Made by a program: the position numbers and the translations under genes. Shown here piece after piece: positions 15,073 to 23,282 of a stretch of 23,282 nucleotides of DNA. A model generated the notes under the pieces. That model searched no databases, was not told the DNA's origin, and saw only the letters and a list, made by a program, of their open reading frames with translations. Position 1 is the first letter of the stretch; each line of letters opens with the position of its first letter. The stretch comes from DATMXS01 sp050260275 (lineage in GTDB: Bacteria > Acidobacteriota > Terriglobia > Bryobacterales > Bryobacteraceae). The stretch spans positions 1-23,282 of the forward strand of contig JBLNBX010000263.1 of NCBI GenBank assembly GCA_050260275.1. The letters are read 5' to 3'.

Positions 15073-15753
15073 ATGGCGCGGTGCCTGGTGTTCGCCGCCG
15101 CCGCAGCGGCTCTCGCCTGCGCCGCGAGCGCGCAGGTGATCGAGTTCGAATCGAGCGGGCTTCGCTACCGGACCCTCAGCCGTGAGGGCGTCACGGTGAT
15201 GCTGGCATACTTGCCGGCCCAGTTGCGGAACTACGAGATCGTGCAGGTGGCCGTGTCGAACGGTTCGCCTTCGACGGTGACCATCCGGCCGGAGGATTTC
15301 GCTTTCCATGCCGCCGGCGGAGGGCTCACGCAGGCCGCGCCGGCGAGCACGGTGGTGTACGGTCTGCTCCAGCACGCGGGCCGCGACGACGTGATCAAGC
15401 TTGTCAGCGCGTACGAATCCAGCCTGTTCGGCATCCCGCATCAGCGCTCGACGAACGGGTACGAGCAGCGGCGTGATGCGTTTCTCGCCGAGATGGGGTC
15501 CAACAAGCTGCGTGCGGCTGCGGCGGCGTCTGCGATCGCGCTCGTGACCACAAAACTGACGCCCGGCGACTCCACCGACGGAGCTGTGTTTTTCCCGACG
15601 AACGGCAAACCGCTCGGCAGTGGAAAGATAACCGTGACGGTGCGCGGCAACCTCTTTGAGTTCGAGGCCGATCCGGAGGGCGGCGGCCGGCCGCTGCGCC
15701 GCCGGACCGAGACCCCCGCGCAGGCTGCTCCTCAGTCCGGGCAGGTAAAGTAG
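15073..15753 (+). CDS. Exported protein of unknown function (226 aa)
   Basis: I do not recognise a named family. ATG 15073 opens a signal peptide (MARCLVFAAAAAALACAASA, cut before QVIEF). The frame extends upstream to 15010 but those 21 residues (MGGLTGGQGRKQ...) would bury the signal, so I reject them. The mature part has a beta-rich domain (YRTLSREGVTVMLAYLPAQL, then NYEIVQVAVSNGSPSTVTIR) that looks like an immunoglobulin-like or surface-domain fold. An Ala-rich helix near ASAIALVTTKLTPGD and a final strand set (KITVTVRGNLFEFEADPEGG) follow. The C-terminal tail is Pro/Gln-rich. It is divergent from pckA (99 bp between starts) and convergent with the TM-helix gene. Periplasmic or surface location is expected. 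Confidence 0.78.
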   Translation: MARCLVFAAAAAALACAASAQVIEFESSGLRYRTLSREGVTVMLAYLPAQLRNYEIVQVAVSNGSPSTVTIRPEDFAFHAAGGGLTQAAPASTVVYGLLQHAGRDDVIKLVSAYESSLFGIPHQRSTNGYEQRRDAFLAEMGSNKLRAAAAASAIALVTTKLTPGDSTDGAVFFPTNGKPLGSGKITVTVRGNLFEFEADPEGGGRPLRRRTETPAQAAPQSGQVK

Positions 15754-15789
15754 CCGGCACCCGCGCCAACCTGGGAGGCGATTGAACGT

Positions 15790-15815
15790 ACGGAGGCCGC
15801 CCGATGCGCCTCCGT
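15790..15815. terminator. Hairpin between convergent genes
   Basis: ACGGAGGC (15790-15797) and GCCTCCGT (15808-15815) pair perfectly around a 10-nt loop, 36 bp past the stop of the exported protein. It sits between two converging genes where a two-way terminator would be useful. No clear T-tract follows on either strand. Confidence 0.35.
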
Positions 15816-15926
15816 GCCAATTCCAAAATGGCTCGCGCCAGAGGCGGCGTCCGGCGCCGTGCTACCCGCTCTTCAGCACGTTTCGGCGATCACCGCCCCG
15901 GCCCGGGGGAGTGAATCTCGCAAGCC

Positions 15927-16619
15927 CTACAGGTGATCCCAGAACGACCGCTCCGGTTCGAGCTCGCGCTCGCGGCGCTCCGTCGTAAAGTGGCGCCGGG
16001 CAAGCGTCGCCAACCCGACCGCCAGGCCCGCGGCGGCGCCCGCGAACAGGATGACGAAGCCGGCCAGGAACACCGTCCGGGCGAAGTTGAGATGATCGGC
16101 CGCCGCGACTACCGCTACAACAATGACGGCCACCCTAACCGCCGAAGCCACCGTTCGCGGCCGGCTGAGACCCTCGTTGGACGCCCACACCAGCGTACTG
16201 CGGCCGACGTACTGCCCAACCCAGAGCCCGGCCAGAATGATCGCGCCCGCCGTGACGAGCTTCGGCAGGAGCACTATCGCGCCCTCGATCAGGCGCGACG
16301 TGAGCGCCGTGTCGAGCGCGCTAAGCGCGACAAGAACGGTCACGGTGATGGCGATCCAGTAGATCGTCCCGGCCACGACGCGGGATGTCCTGAAGCGGCC
16401 GGAGAGCCCCAGAAGCGATGCCAGCCCGCTTTGGGCAAGGAATCGATCCACCCCGGCCGCCTTGATGGTGCCCGCCGCTATGCGGCGGAGCAGCACTGCC
16501 ACAAGCACCCCCAGCCCGACTATCAGCGCAGCCGCGATCAGGCGAGGGAGAAAAGCCACGGCCGGGCCCGAAATGCGCGAGAACGCCTCGGACATAATAC
16601 GCTCTAAACTCGCAATCAT
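15927..16619 (-). CDS. Membrane protein with MscS-type conserved TM helices, lacking the channel domain (230 aa)
   Basis: Five hydrophobic helices are visible. Two of them carry the conserved TM-helix motif known from the N-terminal part of some MscS-family channels: FLPRLIAAALIVGLGVLVAV (about 24-43) and LLPKLVTAGAIILAGLWVGQ (about 117-136). The beta domain and pore helix (TM3 with Gly/Ala packing) typical of MscS are absent, so it may be a channel partner or a stand-alone membrane protein. It ends in an Arg/Glu-rich tail (RRHFTTERRERELEPER). The start overlaps the stop of the upstream glycosyltransferase as ATGA (16616-16619), and GGAGG lies 7 nt before it, so translation is coupled. As the third gene of an osmolyte-type operon it may sense or relieve osmotic tension; this is inference. 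Confidence 0.83.
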   Translation of the reverse strand: MIASLERIMSEAFSRISGPAVAFLPRLIAAALIVGLGVLVAVLLRRIAAGTIKAAGVDRFLAQSGLASLLGLSGRFRTSRVVAGTIYWIAITVTVLVALSALDTALTSRLIEGAIVLLPKLVTAGAIILAGLWVGQYVGRSTLVWASNEGLSRPRTVASAVRVAVIVVAVVAAADHLNFARTVFLAGFVILFAGAAAGLAVGLATLARRHFTTERRERELEPERSFWDHL

Positions 16620-17950
16620 CTTGAAGCCTCCATCTCGGCGCCGCGCGCCGCGCTTTCCCTTGCCGGCTCAACCGGCGCATCGCCCTTCCAGAGCGCTTCG
16701 AGATACGGTTTGTGCCGCTCGAAAGCCACGCACAGCCGCTCGATCCTTTCCTCAACCTCGTCCGAAATAAGTGGTTCGGTCTCGATAACGAACGATGCCA
16801 CCCTCCCCATATAGAGCGGCGTCAGCGAGCGCAGCAGGTGCGCCCGCTCGAACGGCTTGCGTTTGTGCGCGCATGCAAACTCGAGGATGATGCGCGCCCA
16901 TAACTCATTCGGAATGTGGAACTTCTTGGGGTCGACGTGCTGCGACAGCCGCAACACCTCGGCCAGAGTTGCCGGCTCCAGCGCGAGTGCCCAGATCTCC
17001 CGCAGATCCTGGCACCCGCGCCGGAACAGGTCGAGCATCCGGCCCAGGTTCACCTGGACCGGATCCAAGCCCACATCAAATCGAAATCCGTAAAGGTCGG
17101 CCGGCTGGCTGCCATTCGTCTTTCGCCAGACGTCCTCGTACTCGATCATCAGCGTGTAAACGCTGCCGACCACCTGGTGCAGCATCGCGCTCAGGTCCGC
17201 GCCGGGGTCCTTCGCATCGTGGAGCTTCGCGCCCAGGAAGCTCTGGCAGACGCGGAAACCCTCGGCCACGGCCAGCGTGGTCATCCAGATGTCGATGCCG
17301 TAGCGCGCTACGTCGGTTTCCCAGTCCGTGCGCTCCAGGTAGCGGTTGAACATGCGCGCGGAGAGGCCGAAATCTCCGCCGATGGGCTGCCGAAGGCGAA
17401 GGCCGTAGAGCGCGCGCGTGAGCGGGTAGACGATGCTGTTTGTGATGGTGCCGTCGTACTTGTGGCGGTGGTAGTAAGGCGCGACGAAGTCGTAGTCGGC
17501 GAACAGCACCGGCCGCAACAGCAGGTCAATCCACTCCGGCGTGATGGAGCGCAGGTCCGAATCCACCACGGCGCAGGCCTTTGCGCCGAGACTCTTGGCC
17601 ATCCGGAAGATCATGCGGAAGGCGCTGCCCTTGCCCGGGATGCCGTGGTACGGGAACGACAGCCGGTGCACGGGCAGCAAGGGAGTGGACAACAGAAGGA
17701 GGTGCGCCTCCTCGACACGCGCGGAAAGCACCTGTTCCCGGGTGCCATCGCGCGAGCCCCCGTCCGAGTTGACGATCACCGAGGAGAATTGTGGGAAGTA
17801 CTTTGCCAGACCTGCCTGCGCGGCGCGGACGACGTGGCCGATGGTGCTGGCATTGTTGTAGCTCGGTATGCCGACAACGATATCGGCGCTGCCAAGCTCA
17901 CGGATAGCCCGGCGGCCTTCTTCCGGAATTTCGTCGGGTGCAGGTCGCAT
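16616..17950 (-). CDS. GT-A glycosyltransferase, mannosyl/glucosylglycerate synthase-like (444 aa)
   Basis: This is a cytoplasmic nucleotide-sugar transferase. The N-terminal GT-A fold shows IVVGIPSYNNASTI (24-37), a GIPGKGSAF loop (103-111), the metal-binding DSD at 130-132 (VVDSDLRSITPEWID), QPIGGDFGLS (188-197) and YGIDIWMTT (217-225). The order of GxGKG, DxD...WI, QPxGG and GID matches mannosylglycerate synthase (GT78) and related retaining enzymes, as I remember them. The C-terminal half is helical. The upstream gpgS-like gene ends 2 bp before its ATG, and the next gene overlaps its stop by ATGA, so all three are one operon. It could make glucosyl- or mannosylglycerate directly from glycerate, or add a second sugar to the GpgS product. 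Donor and acceptor cannot be read from sequence. Confidence 0.85.
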   Translation of the reverse strand: MRPAPDEIPEEGRRAIRELGSADIVVGIPSYNNASTIGHVVRAAQAGLAKYFPQFSSVIVNSDGGSRDGTREQVLSARVEEAHLLLLSTPLLPVHRLSFPYHGIPGKGSAFRMIFRMAKSLGAKACAVVDSDLRSITPEWIDLLLRPVLFADYDFVAPYYHRHKYDGTITNSIVYPLTRALYGLRLRQPIGGDFGLSARMFNRYLERTDWETDVARYGIDIWMTTLAVAEGFRVCQSFLGAKLHDAKDPGADLSAMLHQVVGSVYTLMIEYEDVWRKTNGSQPADLYGFRFDVGLDPVQVNLGRMLDLFRRGCQDLREIWALALEPATLAEVLRLSQHVDPKKFHIPNELWARIILEFACAHKRKPFERAHLLRSLTPLYMGRVASFVIETEPLISDEVEERIERLCVAFERHKPYLEALWKGDAPVEPARESAARGAEMEASR

Positions 17951-17952
17951 AG

Positions 17953-19218
17953 TCAGACCGCGGCGGCGCGTATCGCCGTCCAGGGCTCCTCAACGGCCAC
18001 AACCGGCCGAGGCGTTTCGGCCGCATTAACGGCCTCTCGAAGCATCTCGAAGAAATTGGGTAAAGCCGATATGACGCGGTTCCAGGCCGGGATGGGAGGC
18101 AATCCCAACGGGTCCTGGCAATAGTCCTCCGCGGCGGTGCGGAGGCTCTGCGCAAACGTGGCCACCGCCTGCTCCTCGGCGTGGCGGTCAAAGACCAGGC
18201 CGTTCAGCAGCGCGTCGGCGTAGTAGCGGTTGATGGTGTCCTCTGCCAGCCGGACGTAGCGCACCTGAAGGGCGCGGAAGTGCTCCCGGCCGAATACGAC
18301 GCCCTCGCCCGCCAAGGTGCGGAAGAGGCACTTGGCTATGTCGGCGGACATCCGCCGCAGACCCGCCTTGGCGTCGTGGCTCGAGAGCGATTGGTGCTTG
18401 TGCTCGTACTTGTCGGCGAGGTCCACCTGGCAGATGCGGTCCGGCGCGCAGTTGCGGAAGACCTCCGCCAGCATTCCCACCTCAAGCCCCCAGTCGCTCG
18501 GGATGCGGCTGACGCGGGCCAGGTTGATCTTCATGGCGAACTCGCCGGACAGCGCGTAGCGGAAGCTGTCCAGGAACTTGAGGAAGGCGGTCTGCGGCGC
18601 CATGCCGGAGATGGCGCGGATAAGCGGCGTCACGAAGAGGCGGGTCACCCGGCCGTGCATACGGTCCGTCACTCGCGCGTAGTAGCCCTTCACGAACTCG
18701 AAGCTCAGGTTGGGATTGACGATCGGGTAGCAGAGCCTGGCAAGCAGTTGCCGGTCGTAGGAGAGAATGTCGCAGTCGTGAAGGGCGACGGCGTCGCAAT
18801 CACCGCAGGCGAGCAGGTAGCCGTAGGACAGCCAGCAGGAGCGGCCCTTGCCGTCCGCGCCGGCGCTGAGGCCCATGTCGTCCAGCATCCGGAGGAGCCG
18901 CTGGACCGGCTCGCTATCAATCCAGATGACGGTAACCGGCGTCCGGCAGCCGTCAAAGAAACTCTTGGCGTGTTCGTACTGCTCCCGGTTGGCGCGGCCA
19001 AGGGCCAGCACGATGCGCTTCAAGTACCGCACCTCGCGCAGCTCCCGGGCAATCTTAGCCATGGCCGGGGTCTCGAACTCCGAGTACAAAGCAGGTAGCA
19101 CCAGGCCGATTGGCGTGTCCTCGGCGTGCCGTTCCAGCTCTGTTTCCAGGCGCCCTAACCCGTCCGGGCTAAGGCGGTGAAGGGTGGCGACGACGCCGGT
19201 TTGATAGAAATCGGCCAT
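17953..19218 (-). CDS. gpgS: Glucosyl-3-phosphoglycerate synthase-like glycosyltransferase (421 aa)
   Basis: Enzymes of this type (GT81) transfer glucose from a nucleotide sugar to 3-phosphoglycerate, the first step to glucosylglycerate, a compatible solute. Visible features are MADFYQTGVVATLHRL at the start, GKGRSCWLSYGYLLA (123-137), the metal site LHDCDILSYDRQLL (146-159, DxD), KGYYARVTDRMHGRVTRL (177-194), SDWGLEVGML (241-250) and YEHKHQSLS (271-279). The frame is open for 94 more codons upstream. I chose ATG 19218 because GGAGGT lies 7 nt before it and the extra part is low-complexity. It is the first gene of the three-gene operon and divergent from tolQ. No phosphatase (GpgP) is seen nearby. 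The family call is firm; the exact donor is not. Confidence 0.87.
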   Translation of the reverse strand: MADFYQTGVVATLHRLSPDGLGRLETELERHAEDTPIGLVLPALYSEFETPAMAKIARELREVRYLKRIVLALGRANREQYEHAKSFFDGCRTPVTVIWIDSEPVQRLLRMLDDMGLSAGADGKGRSCWLSYGYLLACGDCDAVALHDCDILSYDRQLLARLCYPIVNPNLSFEFVKGYYARVTDRMHGRVTRLFVTPLIRAISGMAPQTAFLKFLDSFRYALSGEFAMKINLARVSRIPSDWGLEVGMLAEVFRNCAPDRICQVDLADKYEHKHQSLSSHDAKAGLRRMSADIAKCLFRTLAGEGVVFGREHFRALQVRYVRLAEDTINRYYADALLNGLVFDRHAEEQAVATFAQSLRTAAEDYCQDPLGLPPIPAWNRVISALPNFFEMLREAVNAAETPRPVVAVEEPWTAIRAAAV

Positions 19219-19649
19219 AGGGGATACCTCCGATGTATCCAGCCTAAGGTCTGGGCGGCTGTCGAACCATACCCTGAGCACGGGACTTAGGCTCGGAAAA
19301 TCCGGTATTCGGCGGTTGGGAGTGGTGGCCGGGTCGCCGGCAGCGGCGGGCTGGAGAGCCCCAGCACGCGGTATGCAGAGCTGAAGCTCAGTGCGGGGTC
19401 GAATTAGCCGGGCTTCGGGGTCGCCCAGCAGGCCAGCGCTGATTCCGTCCCCCAGTGAGTGTCGTCCGGCCCGCCCGGCGTGATGCGACTCCACGGGCAA
19501 GTCATCGCCCGCAGGCCGGCCTTCGGCGAAGTCTACTCCGCGCCGTGTGAAATCGTGAACATTACGAAGGCTTTTTCGCCCCCACCGCGCGTCAACAGAA
19601 GCGGACGGGCTATCATTAGAATTTAAGCGGAAAGGAGCCTTATAAGCTG
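19219..19649. other. Intergenic region between divergent gpgS-like and Tol-Pal operons
   Basis: No gene is supported. The in-frame extension of the gpgS frame to 19500 is stop-free but Arg/Pro/Ala-rich, with no family similarity. Starts of both operons must lie here. TATCAT (about 19609) and TAGAAT (about 19616) upstream of tolQ are -10-like, but I find no good -35. A small GC-rich patch near 19500-19530 carries short self-complementary runs only. Confidence 0.5.
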
Positions 19650-20327
<678 letters not shown>

Positions 20328-20330
20328 CCG

Positions 20331-20780
<450 letters not shown>

Positions 20781-20784
20781 ACGC

Positions 20785-21573
20785 ATGAACGGCCATGTGG
20801 ACATCCTCGAGAATCGTGATTCTCTGCGGCGGCCGCTGATTCTGTCGGCGGTCTGCCACGGACTGCTGTTCACGGTGCTAGGGATCTCAACGACGATCGG
20901 GAAACACGGGCACGTTCAGTGGGGCACGCCGACTTCGCTCGGCGGCGGCTCGGTTGGCATAACGGCGGTGAAGCAGCTCCCGCTCCCTCCGCGCTCCGGG
21001 TTGGCTAACCCGCTCGCCAATGACACGGAATCGCGGGTGCCGGCCCCGCCAAAGCCCGAACCGCGCCGCGCGCCCCGGGAGGAGCCCGACGCTATCCCGA
21101 TCCGCGCCCGCGCAAAGCCGGCCACCCAACAGCCGCGGTACGGGCAGCAAGCGCGGAGCACCACCTCGGCGCAGGGTAGACCGAACCAACTCTACTCAAC
21201 CGCCGGGCAGGCGCTCTCGTCTAATATGTACGGAAACGCGAGTGGGACCGGAGGTGTCGGCGTGGGTTCCGGCAGCGCCTTCGGCTACCGCTATGGCTGG
21301 TACCGCGACCTGCTGGAGCGGCGGATCGCCGAGAAGTGGCGCACGGACGAGGTGGACCCCCGCCTCCAGACAGCGCCCCCGGTGATCGTGACGTTCACAA
21401 TCTTGAGAAACGGGAGCGTGCGCAACCTGCGCGTGCTTCAGGGCAGCGGAAACTACGCGCTGGATACCTCCGCCAGGCGGGCGATCATGGAAGCCGCGCC
21501 ATTCCAGGAGCTGCCGCGCGATTTTGAACGCGATGAGGCGCAAATCGAGATCTGGTTTCAGTTAAAGCGATGA
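20785..21573 (+). CDS. TolA/TonB-like energy transducer with TonB C-terminal domain (262 aa)
   Basis: By position and architecture this fills the TolA role. It has a cytoplasmic N-terminus and one TM helix (about residues 17-36, ILSAVCHGLLFTVLGISTTI). A Pro/Arg-rich periplasmic linker follows (PAPPKPEPRRAPREEPDAIP, about 85-105), then a Gly/Ser/Tyr stretch. A TonB_C-type fold closes the protein (YGWYRDLLERRIAEKWRTDE, then PPVIVTFTILRNGSVRNLRV and ALDTSARRAIMEAAPFQELP). Classical TolA has a long helical middle; this one has a shorter Pro-rich linker, as in many non-proteobacterial TolA/TonB proteins. The frame opens at 20752 but the ATG at 20785 starts after the tolR stop and has the better N-terminus. 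It overlaps tolB as ATGA (21570-21573). Confidence 0.87.
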   Translation: MNGHVDILENRDSLRRPLILSAVCHGLLFTVLGISTTIGKHGHVQWGTPTSLGGGSVGITAVKQLPLPPRSGLANPLANDTESRVPAPPKPEPRRAPREEPDAIPIRARAKPATQQPRYGQQARSTTSAQGRPNQLYSTAGQALSSNMYGNASGTGGVGVGSGSAFGYRYGWYRDLLERRIAEKWRTDEVDPRLQTAPPVIVTFTILRNGSVRNLRVLQGSGNYALDTSARRAIMEAAPFQELPRDFERDEAQIEIWFQLKR

Positions 21574-22943
21574 AAAAAAGAGCTCTTCTATTCGCCATCG
21601 TCGCCGCGGCCCTGATAGTCGCGGCGCAGGAAAGCGACATTCTCATCAAGATCAGCAAGGGCGACAAGACTGCCATCGCGGTGCCGGACTTCCGGGCGAG
21701 CGGCGCTGCGGCCCAGTACATGGCCGTCTTCAACCAGACGCTGTGGAACGATCTGGACAGCTCGGGTCTGTTCAAGATGGTTTCGAAGAGCCTGTACCCG
21801 CTCACGGTGCCGCAGCAACCGTCGGACCGGACACCGCCCCGGATGGCGCCGGCGCGCCGGGGCCAGCCGCCGCGGGCGGTTCCGCAGGGCCCCTGGTTGA
21901 CCGACTGGGCCAACCCGCCGGTAAGCGCGAACTACCTGGCGATGGGCTTCGCGGCCGAGGCCGGGGGCGCGTTCGCCCTGCGCGGCTGGCTGATGAACGT
22001 GGGCCAGCAGGACGTCGCGAACGCGACTGTGTTCGGGAAGACCTACGCCGGCGAGTTGAGTGAGGAGGGTGCGCGGAAGGTGGCGCACGAGTATGCCGCC
22101 GACATCCTGCAGCGGTTCGGAGGGGTGACCCTGACGGGCACGAAAATATACTGGGTGCACGAGTCGAAGCCAGGGATAAAAGAAATCTGGCAGATGGACG
22201 CGGACGGCAGCAACAAGAAGCCCATCACGCAGTACAACTCAATTTCGATAACCCCGGCAGTATCTCATGATGGGACCCGGCTCGCCTTCACTTCCTACGC
22301 CCGCGGCAATCCTGCTATATTTGTACACTCATTGGAAACCGGAAGGCGGCTGCCGTTTTACAGCCCGGTGTCGACAATGACGGCGACGCCCGAGTTCACT
22401 CCGGACGGCCGGTACATTTTGTTCGCGACCTCGATTTCGGGGTCGGCCCAGATTCACATCGCGAATCTGGACGGTACCGGTCTGCGGCGCCTCACGTACT
22501 CAGGGGCTATCGACATGGAGCCGAAGGTGAACCCGAAGACTGGCGAACAGATCGTCTTCACATCGGGGCGCAGCGGCCTGCCGCAGATCTACCGTATGAA
22601 CCGCGAAGGAGCGGACGTGCAGCGGCTGACCTCGGGCGAGGGTGAGGCCGTGAATCCAGCGTGGCACCCCGACGGTCAGTTCATCGCGTTCGCCTGGACG
22701 CGCGGGTACGCTCCCGGTAACTACAACATTTTCGTGATGGATGTGGCCACGCGGCAGTACAATCAACTGACGCATGGCACCGGCCGAAATGAGAATCCAA
22801 GCTGGGCGCCGGACGGGCGTCACATTGTTTTCTCGTCGACCCGCAGTGGTTCGCCGCAGATCTGGACCATGCTGGCCGATGGGACCCAGCTTCGGCAGTT
22901 AACTACACAGGGGCAGAATACGCAGCCTGTGTGGGGAAAGTGA
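21570..22943 (+). CDS. tolB: TolB, periplasmic beta-propeller of the Tol-Pal system
   Basis: The 457-aa protein starts with a signal peptide (MKKRALLFAIVAAALIVAAQ). The N-terminal TolB_N domain (about 25-180) includes AIAVPDFRASGAAAQYMAV and LWNDLDSSGLFKMVSKS. The C-terminal six-bladed propeller (PD40 repeats) includes EIWQMDADGSNKKPITQ, AQIHIANLDGTGLRRLTYSG and QIWTMLADGTQLRQLT. TolB binds Pal and talks to TolA. A Pro/Arg-rich insert (about residues 80-108, QQPSDRTPPRMAPARRGQPP) lies in the N-terminal domain and is not typical of the classical protein. The ATG overlaps the preceding stop as ATGA. A short gap of 42 bp leads to pal. Confidence 0.95.
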   Translation: MKKRALLFAIVAAALIVAAQESDILIKISKGDKTAIAVPDFRASGAAAQYMAVFNQTLWNDLDSSGLFKMVSKSLYPLTVPQQPSDRTPPRMAPARRGQPPRAVPQGPWLTDWANPPVSANYLAMGFAAEAGGAFALRGWLMNVGQQDVANATVFGKTYAGELSEEGARKVAHEYAADILQRFGGVTLTGTKIYWVHESKPGIKEIWQMDADGSNKKPITQYNSISITPAVSHDGTRLAFTSYARGNPAIFVHSLETGRRLPFYSPVSTMTATPEFTPDGRYILFATSISGSAQIHIANLDGTGLRRLTYSGAIDMEPKVNPKTGEQIVFTSGRSGLPQIYRMNREGADVQRLTSGEGEAVNPAWHPDGQFIAFAWTRGYAPGNYNIFVMDVATRQYNQLTHGTGRNENPSWAPDGRHIVFSSTRSGSPQIWTMLADGTQLRQLTTQGQNTQPVWGK

Positions 22944-22985
22944 GATGCGAGTCGTTTCGAAACCTCAGGAGGCGAAGTCAACAGG

Positions 22986-23282
22986 ATGAACAAGCGAACC
23001 CAGAGCCTATTGCTGCTGCTGTCCTTGTCCGTAGCACTTCTGATAACCGGCTGCAAGAAGAAAGCGCCGCCGCCGCCACCACCGCCGCCGCCGGCCCCCA
23101 CGGCACCGGCTCCCCCGCCGGCAAAGCCGTCGATCTCGTTCACGGCTGAGCCGGGCACCATCGAGCGTGGCCAGGCCTCGACGCTCCGCTGGTCCGTCAG
23201 TGACGCGACGGAGGTTTCCATTTCCCCCGGCGTGGGGACCGTGGACGCGCGCGGCGACCGGCAGGTGTTTCCGACGAACACG
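22986..23282 (+). CDS. pal: Pal-type lipoprotein, 5' part (cut by window edge)
   Basis: Ninety-nine codons are visible before the right edge. Residues 1-23 form a lipoprotein signal with lipobox LITGC (Cys23 is the lipid anchor). A Lys cluster and a run of nine prolines with a further Pro/Ala stretch follow. A bacterial Ig-like segment then begins (SISFTAEPGTIERGQASTLR, WSVSDATEVSI, GVGTVDARG). The OmpA-like peptidoglycan-binding domain expected of Pal would lie beyond the window, so the Pal name rests on operon position and remembered acidobacterial Pal architecture. AGGAGG at 22967-22972 is 13 nt before the ATG, rather far. A 14-codon frame (22945-22989) ends on an ATGA overlap with this start. 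Confidence 0.8.
   Translation, partial: MNKRTQSLLLLLSLSVALLITGCKKKAPPPPPPPPPAPTAPAPPPAKPSISFTAEPGTIERGQASTLRWSVSDATEVSISPGVGTVDARGDRQVFPTNT

Noticed and set aside
16916..19098. Plus-strand frames opposite the two glycosyltransferases
   Set aside because: Shadow frames without ribosome sites; the minus-strand genes have family motifs and operon overlaps.
19219..19500. 94-codon upstream extension of the gpgS-like frame
   Set aside because: GGAGGT 7 nt before ATG 19218 and the family-typical MADFYQTGVV start mark the true N-terminus; the extension is low-complexity.
23060..23120. CCG-rich run in pal as a variable-number repeat
   Set aside because: Codons for proline are mixed (CCG, CCA, CCC) and the run fits a normal Pro-rich lipoprotein linker; there is no regular DNA unit of significant length.

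Overview
The window is GC-rich, densely coded bacterial DNA. It most likely comes from the Acidobacteriota, in the Bryobacterales/Solibacter neighbourhood. The evidence is a VWFA-related protein of the type expanded in that phylum, several small Cys-containing proteins of an acidobacterial look, a complete Gram-negative Tol-Pal cluster, a CarD regulator and an ATP-type PEP carboxykinase. This assignment is inferred from gene content and from remembered family resemblance; no search was run. I see no rRNA, tRNA, CRISPR array, transposase or phage gene.

Left part (1-4450). A VWA-domain secreted protein runs off the left edge. It is followed by two small Cys-bearing proteins on opposite strands. 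Next is a gene-free stretch (about 1770-2385) packed with short perfect hairpins, a mosaic of REP-like palindromes. A Gfo/Idh/MocA oxidoreductase follows. Then comes a divergent pair 35 bp apart: a Cys-cluster protein of unknown function and a 59-residue acidic protein.

Middle (4553-10312). A minus-strand unit reads, in transcription order, a 1082-residue low-complexity protein with an N-terminal CxxC...CxxxH zinc finger, a one-TM protein, and a 542-residue TPR protein. It lies behind a near-consensus promoter (TATAAT). I recognise no function for this unit, and it is the best candidate here for an undescribed system.

Centre (10595-15753). An M50 site-2-type protease and CarD meet tail to tail with two bases between their stops. 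The carD promoter carries a perfect 10-bp palindrome between its -35 and -10 boxes. After a gene-poor stretch come a secreted WG-repeat protein, pckA, and a divergent secreted protein of unknown function.

Right part (15927-23282). A tightly packed minus-strand operon encodes a glucosyl-3-phosphoglycerate synthase-like GT, a second retaining-type GT resembling the mannosyl/glucosylglycerate synthases, and a membrane protein with MscS-type conserved TM helices. This looks like an organic-osmolyte synthesis and osmotic-response cassette, although no phosphatase is present. Divergent to it is the Tol-Pal operon tolQ-tolR-(TolA/TonB-like)-tolB-pal, with pal cut by the right edge. These genes build the energised trans-envelope complex that holds the outer membrane to peptidoglycan during division.
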